The notes under the pieces were generated by a model. It did not search any database. It was given only the letters and a program-made list of their open reading frames with translations, and was not told where the DNA came from. A program made the position numbers and the translations under genes. A stretch of DNA of 28,441 nucleotides from Actinidia chinensis (lineage: Eukaryota; Streptophyta; Magnoliopsida; Ericales; Actinidiaceae). Shown here in pieces: positions 9,016 through 18,349 of the stretch. Location: contig VIGQ01000279.1 of NCBI GenBank assembly GCA_009663005.1, positions 1 through 28,441 of the forward strand, written 5' to 3'. Each line of letters starts with the position of its first letter. Position 1 is the first letter of the stretch.

Positions 9016-10026
9016 TGCGGTTAGAAATCTATGGGCGATAAAACAACAATAAAGTTACCCTTTCACCTCAGTTGTGGTTCCTCGCGTAACACTCCGATCG
9101 TATCTGCCGAAAGCAAGAGGAACACATTATTACCGTGAGGGTGAGGGCCTCTCAAAACCCCCTCTGGCGTAGGAATCAGACCAAGGCGAGAATAAAAATA
9201 GACAAAGCCACAGAGCTCTCATATCTTAAACAAGCTTTTTGCATACGTTTAATGATGGGGTAGGAGCGGCCTTTTATAGTTGGAGAAGGGAGAGGTCTGG
9301 TGTAAGGAAAACCTCGGCGTGATCCTCGGCTTTAGCGACGGTTAAGTATGGAGGAGATCCCGGAGATATCTGAGTGAGTATAGGACGAAGTCATAGGAGA
9401 GTTGTTCGAATAGTCTTATCTTCATACTGACGAAGTCATCAACTCGCCCATAGGAGAGAAGGAAGGAGAAGAGGACGAAGAAGGGAATCCTTTGAAGTAT
9501 GAGGAACTTCCAGGAACGTGTGTTCAGCAAACTAGTGTGTGTGTGCCTAAGAACTCACTGAGGGGGTGTTCTTCAGGAGCGGAGAGGCTTATTCAATATC
9601 TAGATAAGGCGGAATCCTGAGGTTCAGTTCACTCTATGGTGGGAAGGCGAGATGCGAGAATGAGAATGATCGCTTTATAGCGATATGTATGATACATCTT
9701 AATAGTGTATCCCCTTCGTCAGAATCGATTCCATAATGCAAAGGGAAAAGACGGAAAAGAAGAAAATAGAAGGTTTACCGAGCAATTAGTAGGTGTGTAG
9801 GGAAGGGTTTACTGAAGGGTAAAAACGGTCAAACCAATGTGTGCATTCAAAACCGTCGCATGGACATTGTTTGGGCTCTGGCCTAAACAGTTACTACGTG
9901 TTAAATTTAATAATTCCCTCGGTTTTAACTGGATTTCCCCTCCAAATTTACATAATCTTTAGTAGGAAAGATGATTTTGGTTTATTAGAACAGTTGTAGA
10001 GTGGGGCCCCAGGAGGGAACCCAACA
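9016..10026 (-). repeat. 5' LTR of the Tat-like element, about 1.0 kb
   Basis: The minus strand begins TGTTGGGTTCCCTCCTGGGG at 10026 and ends ...ACCGCA at 9016, giving TG...CA termini immediately before the primer-binding site. A TATA box lies about three quarters of the way along. No second copy is present in the window, so the ends rest on the TG/CA signature, the PBS and the composition change at 10027. Confidence 0.7.
9271..9280 (-). promoter_or_regulatory. TATA box of the Tat-like LTR
   Basis: ACTATAAAAG on the minus strand follows a pyrimidine-rich CTCTCCCTTCTCC segment. It is about 255 bp before the LTR end, a normal distance for an R-U5 segment. It would have driven the genomic RNA of this element. 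Confidence 0.65.
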
Positions 10027-10480
10027 TGAATATATCATAAATGATGGTCATGCTGCATGCTTAAATGACTAGTGGCAAGTTTGATCTAGTTCCATTTGAT
10101 CTATTTTGTACGGACAACATCAATTCGCTAATAATAATGTTACTAATACAATATTTGTAGATACAGCAGCTAGTTAGTACTACTACGCGTTCTTGAAATT
10201 TGGACAAACAAAAATTTTTATGTAATTTCAATAAATGTTCCGATTGCTTGAGTGTGTGATATCTTTATATGTGCTACATTTAATTCTGCTTAATAATGCT
10301 CTTTAACACAAATATTTGGTTATAAACCAGTAGTTGTACTACGATTTTCTAATTAGGACCAGATATTTGTTTTTTATTTCAAAAATGAATAATTCAGATA
10401 GCTTGAGTGTGAGTAGGTTTACATACCAAATGAATGTGTTCTATACATTTTTTTAAATCGAAGAAGATTCTTGGGACAAA
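10027..10480 (+). repeat. AT-rich DNA with one diverged direct duplication
   Basis: The segment about 10165-10290 recurs at about 10325-10450, offset about 155 bp. Both copies contain an AGTAG/AGTAC-TACTAC segment, a run of mixed A and T, and then GCTTGAGTGTG (at 10246 and 10401) followed by a TACAT-rich tail. No coding frame or transposon ends were recognised. Confidence 0.6.
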
Positions 10481-11810
10481 TTTGTGGACGGTGGTAGTAA
10501 AGTTCTTTTGGACGGCACAACTATACCAAATTCTCACACAGATTTATATGTGCCCAATACATGATTAATAAGGGCCAACCAACTACATGCTAGTGAATCC
10601 GTATGAGAAAGTTGCTACACTTATGCATACAAATAGGTTAATAACAGGCTCTTTCCCAGATAATACATGCCACATCGAATCATCATCAAAGTGATGTGGC
10701 ATGGTATTAGTGTGAGCTCTTAAGTGTTTGAAGTCTTCCCGTTTGTGGACCTTTATTTTTTTTCTACTTAACACTTTTCTTTTTGTCTTTCTTAAATTCC
10801 AAATTATCTAAATACCCTTTTATGTAGGGTAAAGTTAAAACGTAATATAGAATATAAATAGTTTGGATAATTTCACTAGAAATAATAAAAGGATAAAATT
10901 AGAAAAAAAAAAAATGATGTGAAATCAGTAGGCAAATAAAACCTCATTAATATAATACAACCAGAAACCCTGAGAAATGATGTACAAAACACCTGTGTGC
11001 TAGAACTTGGACCTGAGAGTCCAACTTAGAGAGGGATTAGAAAAGGCCCTTGGCTGAAGAGCCCAAAAAAGTCGGCCCAGAAAAATAAGCGTCCACAGAA
11101 AAAGAGTGCGAGCCCACTGTGGCTATTATAACCTTTTCAGACCTATACCTGACTATGTTTGCAATTGACCTCGTAACTAATTTCTTTTAGCTAGTTTGCT
11201 ACAAAATTTTAATTCGCTGGCTCCAAAGTTTAAAAATATCCCTGTTTAACTAAAATTCAAAAAATTTACTATTTAATTTTTTAAATTTCGGTGGGTTTAA
11301 TCAAACATACTTGAGGGGCCATTTGGGGCAATATTTAAAAAATGTTCCAAACAAAAGAATCTCATTCATGTACTCAGGAGAGAGAGACGTTGCAATCACA
11401 AACTTTTAAAGAAGTATTCTGGTAAAGATTTATTGATTAGATTCATTTTTTTAGAATTTTTATACTTGTTTTAAAATGGACGTTTTAGTACACTATTTAT
11501 GTGCCGTTAAAAAATAAAAGTGTCACTTAGTTAAATGGAACAACGTGATTTACCGAAGTATAAATCCTGCGCTCCTCATGAAATTCTTCATTAAGTTGAA
11601 ATTGATAATTTACGTGTCCAAGAATTTTTCAAATGGTTATTTTAAGGCACCCCAAAAAATTTAATTGACAACATCATTCCTGAGTAGTGCCAATACAAGC
11701 AGTAGTATCTTCCAAAAAAGAGGGTAAATTGCTATTAAAAGAATCAACTTGTTGAATGTGTGCAAATCTAAAATAAAGAAAGACTATAAATTAAAGATTA
11801 TTGACTAAGG
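10480..11810. other. Non-coding AT-rich stretch, no gene recognised
   Basis: The only structured element is a hairpin near 10.67-10.70 kb (listed separately). The rest is AT-rich with short homopolymers, for example A runs near 10900, and a moderately GC-richer patch at 10980-11130. Short open frames here have no recognisable motif. Confidence 0.5.
10666..10703. repeat. Perfect 11 bp inverted repeat, 16 bp loop
   Basis: CATGCCACATC at 10666-10676 is the exact reverse complement of GATGTGGCATG at 10693-10703. The arms extend imperfectly by a few bases on the outside. It could be a hairpin in RNA or part of a decayed MITE. No long foldback typical of a microRNA precursor surrounds it. Confidence 0.8.
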
Positions 11811-12350
11811 TTAGCAATTCGATTCGAATTCAGCGGGATCAAGCTAGGAGAGGATGAGTCAGAATAATATTCTCTTAAAATTAGGAGTTGCTAAAGAAAA
11901 AAATTGCTTCCTTACTAAACAGATAAAATTGATTGTACGGAACCAATGGTGATTGAATTTAATCGCGTTTTTTACCTTGAACCCAGGTTTGAACGGTTTT
12001 AAATATTGGAAATACAATGATTTACGATTGGTGGTGGGTTCAAAAATTAAAAACAGAAATGAAAACCGAACTCAACGATTCAGGCGAGCCATTCTTTATT
12101 ATACTTTACCCACGTACATTAGATTAGACTTGCCACGAATAGACGGTTCGGGCGGGCTCGATCTGTTACAGTAAACAAGCTCGGCTGGCCCCAAGGCTGG
12201 ACTTAGCTCAGACGCTTTATTAGTTAAACTAAGAAATCTGGCCTAGGCCCAAAGTCCAGTAAGAAAGTCGTAACCCAGGACGGTCTATTAAGCCCGATAG
12301 CTACAAATACCGGTCTAGCCTGAGCCAAAAAGCCCCTGGCTGACCAGTCC
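11810..12350 (+). mobile_element. hAT-like non-autonomous transposon remnant, left block
   Basis: It begins with an AATTCGATTCGAATTCAG-type segment, continues through a stretch rich in GGTTC/GAACGG/AACCGAAC motifs (about 11940-12080) and ends with a GC-rich part with repeated GGGC, GGCC and CGGG words (12140-12340), including GGTTCGGGCGGGCTCG. In plant genomes this composition is typical of non-autonomous hAT-superfamily remnants. No terminal repeat pair or 8 bp target duplication could be confirmed, and no transposase is present. Confidence 0.4.
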
Positions 12351-13320
12351 ATTTTTTTTATTTTTTTTAAAATCAATGTAATGTTAATTTTTACAAATGT
12401 AGTTTCTTATTTTAATGTTATAAAAAATATTTTTATTTTTTAAAAAATCATAGATGCGAAAATTATCTTTACTTAATTTACACAACAAAGTATTTTTTAT
12501 TTAAACAATAATTAAAAATTAAATAAACAAATACGAAAAACTAAAAGTCTAAAAGTCCAAAAATCGAATATTTTATTATTATAAATAATGATTATATATA
12601 CAATTGATTGTCTTATTATGTTTAATCACTCTCGCCAATATTCAAATGTATGGGTATGAAAACCCTTTCATCTAGGACATTGATTTCATTTATTATTATC
12701 AATGCTAATTTGTCTCATTCGATCGAGACCGTAACGATAATTAAATCACTTTATATTTTGCCCATAGAGGATTTTTTTTATAATCACTCCTACTAATTAA
12801 TAAAAACGGTTAGATCTAAACAAAAGTCTACTCTGATAGTTGTAGAGGTCATGCATTTAGGACATATTGCTCATAGATGGATCCAAATGTGATCCGATCA
12901 AGTGAGTGTTCAACATTTCATTGCCACATTTTCGTGAAAAATATAGAAGTGTATAAGATATGAAACGTAACAATTAGATCGAACATTTGGAAAATCCGAG
13001 TTTGCACACTGCTTTTCATATATACATTCAAAACTTATTTGATTCTGAACCAACCTCTTATGCTATAGGATAATATACGATAGCCAAACGATTAACCCAT
13101 TATGCTGATAAAAAATTTCAATTTTATTTGTCTTGCGCAGCGCTAATTTTACTCACTCTTACCAATGAAGTATATCGGATATTGAAAAGCCCTTCATCGG
13201 GAAGTGAATTCATTAAAAATCAAAAAAATTATTCGCCTTTGATCAAGTATTTTGTAATGTAAATTAATTTAGTTTTAATTTTTGCCCTGAGGATATAAGT
13301 CCTCCCCCCTTTTTCTAGTA
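12350..13320. other. AT-rich non-coding stretch with weak internal repeats
   Basis: A segment near 12624-12700 (TCACTCTCGCCAAT...ATTTCATT) and one near 13151-13220 (TCACTCTTACCAAT...AATTCATT) look like diverged direct repeats about 526 bp apart. A third partial TCACTCCTACTAAT occurs near 12783. No coding potential was recognised. Confidence 0.4.
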
Positions 13321-13835
13321 TTTTCCCACTAAAGCGTAGACGGGTACGATTCAAAGAAAATATGGGTTCGGGAAACCTCACGGGTGATGAACTTTTTTAT
13401 TTTTTTAATTCTATACTCCCAAAGAAAGTTTAATACCAAAAATAAAGCATAAAAAGTAGGAATGAGGTTTTTGGGGCAATGTTGTGTGACGTCTCGTGTT
13501 CGTATAGGACAATGAGGAAAAAACTTTTTTTTACTTTTATACTCCCCAAAGAAGTATTAAATACAAAAAAAAAGCATAAAAAAAAAATAATGATGGATGG
13601 TAGGGTAGTTTTTTACTTATTATACTCCCCCAACGAAAGTATTAAATACAAAAATAAACCATAAACAAAAATGATCAGAGGTTGCGGTTGTTGGGTGCAG
13701 TGTTATATACTGAGTTTCAGGGTTCGAATATAAACAGGTGAGGGAAAAAGTTTTTGTTTTCTTCTATACTTCCCAGAAAGTATAAATACACAAATAAAGC
13801 CATAAAAATGAATGAGAGAGGGTCGTGTAATTGAA
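13320..13835 (+). repeat. Four-copy degenerate tandem array
   Basis: A core of about 45 bp (CTATACTCCCCAAAGAAAG, then TATTAAATACAAAAATAAAG and CATAAAAA) begins near 13411, 13539, 13621 and 13764. Each core follows a run of T or mixed AC/T. Before copies 1, 2 and 4 lies a GGTTCG-type segment ending in a GTGAGG/AATGAGG word. Copy 3 lacks this segment, so the spacing is irregular (about 128, 82 and 143 bp). Confidence 0.8.
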
Positions 13836-13860
13836 GGGGGGGGGGGGGGGGGGGGGGGGG
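13836..13860 (+). repeat. 25-base G homopolymer
   Basis: An uninterrupted run of 25 G residues separates the four-copy array from the GC-rich hAT-like block. On the minus strand it reads as a poly-proline stretch in a short frame, which is not evidence of a gene. Confidence 0.97.
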
Positions 13861-14400
13861 ACTGGGCTAACGGTCTGGGCCCAATTTCGGGCAAATAATG
13901 GGTCGGGCTTAACTCCGGGCTGGGCTGGAAGCCTTGCTAACGGTTGTCCAGCCCATGCCCAATAGAACTGGGCTTGGGCTGACCCAAGTCCATACGGGCT
14001 AGGCTACTCAGACCGCTACAGTAACGGGCGGGCCGCCGGCTGATTAAAAAGTCTAGACCATTTAGCACCTCTTCCATTGAGAGATAAAAAATATTCTCTT
14101 AGGTGCATAAAACATACCATAGTGCTTATTTTATTTCCTATTGATTTAATTTTTGGTTATGTTAAAACATGTTTTGGAATACTTGGTGTAGCAAAATTTG
14201 TATAAAATTATACCAAAATTTTAATACTTCTAATAATTGTTAAGTGAGTGTCAAAGACCAAAACCGATTGAACATCACCGATCTTGAACCAACTAGAAGC
14301 ACGACGGTTCAGTTTCATGGATAATTGCCGGTCAATTTTGGGTAAACTGGAAAAGCCAACCAAAAATTTCAATTTGATACCAGATTCGCTCAAAACACGT
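13861..14400 (-). mobile_element. hAT-like remnant, right block
   Basis: A GC-rich segment at 13861-14040 is built from repeated GGGCT, GGGCC and CGGGC words, including GTAACGGGCGGGCCGCCGG. It is followed after about 200 bp by a GGTTCAG/CCGGTCAATTTTGGG segment (14270-14345). The order of the two composition types is the mirror image of the block at 11810-12350. No ends were confirmed. Confidence 0.4.
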
Positions 14401-15915
14401 GAAAAACGCTTCTAAGTATGATTTTTGGCCGTTGTATTTGGGCAAGTTTGGGGCGTGTTTTTCTTAATTTCGCTATAATTTATTTTTTTAAACTCGATTT
14501 GTCCCAGGCCCTTCGGGTTTTGTTAACAATATTTATACTCTAGTTCTTTAGGGTGTACGTAGTTTTGAGATTATAAAATTCGTGTTCAAATTTGCCAGTT
14601 ATTTCAATCATTTGACTATTCCTGTGATCAAAGAGTGTGCTATCTTTTATCTGTATCGATGAATAAAAAGGTTTAGGGAAGTTGGTATTCTTCGGAATCA
14701 ACGGTTTTTGGTTTCTTGTAAGTGTCCGCCACATCAATAACCACACATAGTATGAGTCACCGTTTCGACTCAAAATGCCAAATAAGGGTGAGTCCTCATA
14801 TCCTACCTACAAAATTTGTCCTCTATGTGATTGGAATCGACTGTTATCATGTAACCAACTAATAGGAAGTCTAAAATATGTTTGGGTGAGGCTAACTTTC
14901 TTCCCCATTTGGAGATTTTCATTGGAAGGTGGAAAGGCCACCTTGTATTATTCTTGAGGGATTATTTGGTGCTCGTAGTGCATTTCTCTACACCATTCAT
15001 ACGAACACGTGCACAGTTTTGAGCACAATACAGACAAAAATATAATAAATCCTACTAGTTAAATCAATACCTAATATTAGAGCACCATTAGAATTTGTTC
15101 TAAGAGCCACAACAATACTTTCCTCGTTTTTCTTATATACCAATATTTACTCAAGTGATAAGGGAGTGAATAATGAACCTTAAGGGGTGTTGCTTTACGA
15201 ACTTCGAAATGAGCTGATTTGGGTCAATCATTCATTCAAGAAGTATGACATGTTTAATAGTTTTGTATATTAGGTCTAGATTCTGCGAGTTTAATATTGA
15301 TGAATTTAAAAAATAACTTTATGAGCGTCAGTTTATGCGAAATCCTCCAAAAATGGTCGTCGTATATGCACAGCTTTAATCAATCTTCCACTAGAATTCG
15401 GACTTATCATCACCTCTAAAATCATCTTTGGTCAGTGTTGTTTTCAGAATGTTTTGTTAGAAAGTTTCAAAAAATTTTGATTGCCTAATGATTTTCAAAA
15501 ACTTATGATATAATTTTATTGTAATAAAGTGAAGCACCACGTTAATTACCCATAATGGATATCTGAGAGGAAAAATATGAATACAGACTTAATCTTTGGG
15601 ATAATATGCACAAAGTAACTTCTCTCAAGACTTGAATGCACAAAATTTTAATATAAAACTCAATTTGTGAAAACCTTAAAAAATGTTTTTGAATTCCCAA
15701 AAGATCATCCTAAAAAAAATTAATAAGCAATGACTGTTTTTATTTCTAAAAACCATTTCTAAACCAATATTAGGTAAACCTGACTATGAAACTTGCAACT
15801 AAGCAAATCAAAATTTCTACAATGTTTATGAAGTTTAACCTCAAAACCCTTCATTCGAAGCCATCCATCCAAACAAAGCTTTACTCACACAAAAGGACAT
15901 TTCAATAACAACATT
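14400..15915. other. Non-coding AT-rich stretch, no gene recognised
   Basis: Open frames of 60-77 codons occur (14540-14773 minus, 14775-14957 plus), but neither shows a domain motif, a codon pattern or neighbours that would support it. No tandem repeat or transposon terminus was recognised. Confidence 0.5.
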
Positions 15916-15926
15916 AACTAGCCAAG

Positions 15927-16271
15927 ATGCCATCCATTGGCATATTTAGTAGACGTATATATGGTCCCATATACCATGAATATATAACTTATCCACAGAG
16001 AATAATCGAGGGAAATGAGAGACCTATTCCTCGAATTTATGCTCAAAGAAATGAAACATATGGAAGAATAAGAACAATACGTATCCCCTATGGACCATGT
16101 CATTACCAATTTAAGCAAAGTAGAAAAGAATTGGTATTTAACCAAATATACCATAAAGATAAGGATGGCTGCCAGTGGCGAACTGCTATCCCAAAGTGTT
16201 CAAAGAAAATCCAGTTTTATATTAGTCATACTTCTAATAAAATTCAATTTTATATTAGTTATAACTTCTAA
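15927..16271 (+). CDS. Doubtful 114-codon open frame, unrecognised
   Basis: An open frame of 114 codons starts at an ATG and is rich in Tyr, Ile, Arg and His. I do not recognise the protein. One short patch near residues 79-84 reads DGCQWR, which matches the start of the DNA-binding core of group IIb WRKY factors, but the next residues (TAIPK) do not match the expected KYGQK. The flanking residues do not match either, so this may be chance. The last part of the frame (from 16212) is a tandem repeat and cannot be ancestral coding sequence. It is more likely a pseudogene fragment or a random frame than an active gene. Confidence 0.15.
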   Translation: MPSIGIFSRRIYGPIYHEYITYPQRIIEGNERPIPRIYAQRNETYGRIRTIRIPYGPCHYQFKQSRKELVFNQIYHKDKDGCQWRTAIPKCSKKIQFYISHTSNKIQFYISYNF

Positions 16272-16279
16272 TAAAATTT
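16212..16279 (+). repeat. Two tandem copies of a 33 bp unit
   Basis: The unit CAGTTTTATATTAGTCATAC and its next 13 bases (16212-16244) is repeated at 16245-16279 with three or four substitutions (CAATTTTATATTAGTTATAA...). It closes the unrecognised open frame at its 3' side. Confidence 0.9.
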
Positions 16280-16281
16280 AG

Positions 16282-16725
16282 ATGTTCGCTTTCTCAAAAT
16301 TAAAATTTTACTTCCGTCCCTACATAAAAGTATCGAAGTTATTGGGAGGATGTTTCTCTTTATTCATCTCCTACAACATGGTTTTAATTTTTTTTTTTCA
16401 TGAGATGATAAAACAAATTTGTTTAATACATTCCAACCTATTCACAAACTCTTCTTGCCATATATTGATATATGTTATTGATTCCCCACAAGATTCAAAG
16501 GGACTCTCGATGTCATGAATCATATTTGGTGAGTTAAACTATCAATGATCTTGCCATTTTTATTTGTATAGAATATAATTACAGAACCTTTCTTATACGG
16601 GAGACTAATATGATTGGAGATTTATATGTCGAAACCTAGGAATGATTCCCTCCCCCTTTTTCTTCTTTGTTTAGTCTATTTTGTATACCTTTTCCGAATT
16701 AAGGCGCATTATACCAACAGCTTTC
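16282..16725. other. Non-coding stretch, nothing recognised
   Basis: AT-rich with a T run near 16392. Frames of 78 codons (16282-16518) and 62 codons (16614-16802) are present without recognisable motifs. Confidence 0.45.
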
Positions 16726-16935
16726 CCCCACGGCTCGTACCACCATCCACTGCCTCCCTAGCCAACCCCAAGACACCTCACGACAACTACCCCAACCGGT
16801 AATAGCCCGATTACCTGCCTTCCATCCTTCCCAATTTCCCCCCACTCACCACCCCTCAACTCAGCCACTCCCTCTCGCATTCCTCCATCCCTCCCCTTGC
16901 CTACCCACCATACCCTCACCACAATGCCAGTTCCG
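16725..16935 (+). repeat. C-rich, G-poor strand-asymmetric block
   Basis: About 210 bases of the plus strand are dominated by C with A and T and have very few G, made of CCAC, CCTC, CATCC and CCCC words. It contrasts sharply with the AT-rich surroundings. The minus strand is correspondingly G-rich and gives an apparent open frame (16758-16964) only because of its composition. Confidence 0.75.
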
Positions 16936-16969
16936 TCCGGCACAATTAGTTTTCTCGAGACCACCAGTC

Positions 16970-17242
16970 CAAACCAAACCTCAATTTGGGGCCTTTACAA
17001 CAAATTCGATGAAAATAAATTATTATTACATAAAGATCACATTTCTGTTAAGTTTTTTCAACAATATTGAAAACTTAGCATACACATACAAGACATTACT
17101 TCGATCTATCAAAATATATTAATTTAGTACACAAAAACCATTCTATGCTATAACATTTGGATTCCAGGGGCCCCAAAATGGGCCCACTTTGAGGGGCCCT
17201 AGACACAAGCCTACTGGGCCTATGCCCAGGGCCGACCCTGAC
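16970..17242 (-). mobile_element. hAT-like non-autonomous element, partial
   Basis: It starts near TCAATTTGGGGCC (16981) and ends with repeated GGGGCCC and GGGCC words (17168-17235) closing in CAGGGCCGACCCTG (17227-17240), a near-palindromic terminus. This resembles the CAGGGCCGGCCCTG end seen in many plant non-autonomous hAT-type repeats. The interior is AT-rich. The opposite terminal repeat and an 8 bp duplication were not identified, so the left limit is approximate. Confidence 0.45.
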
Positions 17243-17370
17243 AATCCACCCCCGCTATCTTTTCTTTCTTCTACATTCGGTTAGAGCTAGAATTAAAATG
17301 TTACTATATTACCACCATCTTATTTAAAGAAATTATTCCCCAAATATTTTAACACTATAGTTCATACTTC
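17243..17370. other. Short spacer between hAT-like end and copia LTR region
   Basis: AT-rich spacer; nothing recognised. Confidence 0.4.
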
Positions 17371-17440
17371 CCAATACACTCTAATACACTTTCACAAATT
17401 TTAATACACTTTAAAAAAATAAATTTCAATACACTTTTGA
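17371..17440 (+). repeat. Minisatellite of AATACACTTT-type units
   Basis: Four units containing AATACACT lie near 17372, 17383, 17403 and 17428, separated by short A/T segments. The array abuts the outer edge of the lower copia LTR block and makes that border hard to place. Confidence 0.75.
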
Positions 17441-18232
17441 AAACCTGTCTTCTTCTATGATTTATCAGATCTAAAAACTACAATATTAAATAGGATATCA
17501 CGACTTTGATATATTAAGGATCCATATATAAAAGCTACAATCATCAACCAAGAAGCACACAAAATTTTTAAGCCGTGTAAACTCTTGATGGGAGAAAAAT
17601 CACGTATTCCTTCTCCAAAAGATCATGCACTATAACTCTATATTCTAAGATTAACCGAGACTCTTCAATCAAAACTATCAACTCCAATGGTCTAATGATT
17701 GCATAGATCTCGCTCGTATCACGATTCACCGTCTCTGTGCTGATCACCGTTCAATCCCCTCAGAACGAATTCGTTCTTGAACTCCATCAAGAATATTGAT
17801 TTTTTCAATAGCGCTAAAGAAGATTTTTGCTAAAATCGTTTTGAGCTCTTCTAAAGGTGGAGTAATACTTCTCTTTAGGGTATTTTGATAAAGGCTACTC
17901 ATATTACTTTTTAGGAAGTGTGTTGGGCCTTTTATCGTAGTAAGAAACCTAAAAATCGTAGAGTTCGATGCACTGTATCGCTTAAGCCAGCTCCTATGAG
18001 TCCCACGACTTGTGGCAAATTGCACACTCTCGGTTTTTCGCAGCGACGTCTTGCAAAGATCCTCGCAATATCCCGCGAGCTCTATGATACGTTTGAGAGC
18101 TCTCGGATTTTTGCCCGTGACCTCCCGTGAAATACCCGCGAGCTCTCTGTGACATTGTTAGCGCTCGATATTTTCCAGCGAGATCCCTCGACATCCCGCG
18201 AGCTTCTTGCGAGGTCTTGATAAATTCCAGCA
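17440..18232 (-). repeat. Copia LTR block B (lower coordinates)
   Basis: It matches 25455-26171 through long shared segments, for example GAAGCACACAAAATTTTT, TCTAATGATTGCATAGATCT, TTGAACTCCATCAAGAAT and GTGGCAAATTGCACACTCTC. On the minus strand it starts TGCTGG at 18232. A degraded TATA-like AAAGTAATATGAG lies near 17912-17897. Near the start are three subrepeats of about 60 bp, each with an AGCTCGCGGG word (18071, 18133 and 18192 on the plus strand as CCCGCGAGCT). It retains about 90 bp around 17800-17890 that block A lacks. The inner/outer border near 17440 or 17514 is ambiguous. Minus-strand frames such as 17994-18233 are LTR shadows. Confidence 0.8.
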
Positions 18233-18349
18233 CTATTTTTGTCCTTGAGATCCCTCGAACTTCAACCAGAATGTATCATACAAGACTTACTAGAGTCACG
18301 ATGAGAAGATGAGGTTTGAGAACCCTTCCGCTTTTGGGGAGTAGACATG
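18233..18349 (-). pseudogene. Short ORF start beside LTR B
   Basis: On the minus strand an ATG at 18349, preceded by TTTCC, opens a frame reading MSTPQKRKGSQTSSSHRDSS with a basic and serine-rich character. It meets a stop after about 28 codons and runs into LTR B. It resembles the N-terminus of extra or env-like proteins of plant retroelements only in composition, not by any diagnostic motif. Coming after a TATA box and a long leader, it could be the start of a separate transcription unit that the LTR now truncates. Confidence 0.3.

Larger units (their letters stand above)
7265..10026 (-). mobile_element. 5' part of a Ty3/gypsy Tat/Ogre-like element
   Basis: Reading the minus strand from 10026 downwards gives a 1.0 kb LTR with a TATA box, a primer-binding-site-like sequence, and a frameshifted gag of the Tat type. 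Sequence downstream of gag is absent: the Tekay-like LTR starts where Tat gag should continue. The simplest explanation is that the Tekay element inserted into the internal region of the Tat element and that the rest of the Tat element lies left of the window. A deletion is the alternative. Confidence 0.72.

Noticed and set aside
9342..9530. 62-codon minus frame in the Tat LTR
   Set aside because: It sits in the non-coding LTR, just upstream (in minus orientation) of the TATA box.
10640..10730. Hairpin considered as a microRNA precursor
   Set aside because: The paired arms are only 11 bp with little extension, too short for a plant precursor stem.
13715..13735. tRNA-like GGGTTCGAATA box
   Set aside because: No cloverleaf or A box at the right distance can be drawn, and the word is part of a degenerate four-copy array.
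13320..13835. Regular repeats considered as a CRISPR array
   Set aside because: The spacing is irregular, the units are degenerate and AT-rich, there are no cas genes and the context is a plant genome.
13703..13894. Minus frame with a poly-proline run
   Set aside because: The prolines come only from the 25-base G homopolymer; nothing else supports a gene.
14540..14773. 77-codon minus frame and the neighbouring 60-codon plus frame at 14775-14957
   Set aside because: No domain, no homologous motif, no promoter or splice context; lengths are within chance for AT-rich DNA.
16758..16964. Glycine/valine-rich minus frame
   Set aside because: It results from the C-rich strand asymmetry; no motif, and the frame is open because stops are rare in G-rich sequence.
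17994..18233. 79-codon minus frame with repeated SR/RG motifs, and its counterparts at 25921-26216
   Set aside because: They are translations of the CpG-rich subrepeats in the two copia LTR blocks. The frames differ between the two copies and continue into stop-rich U5 sequence.
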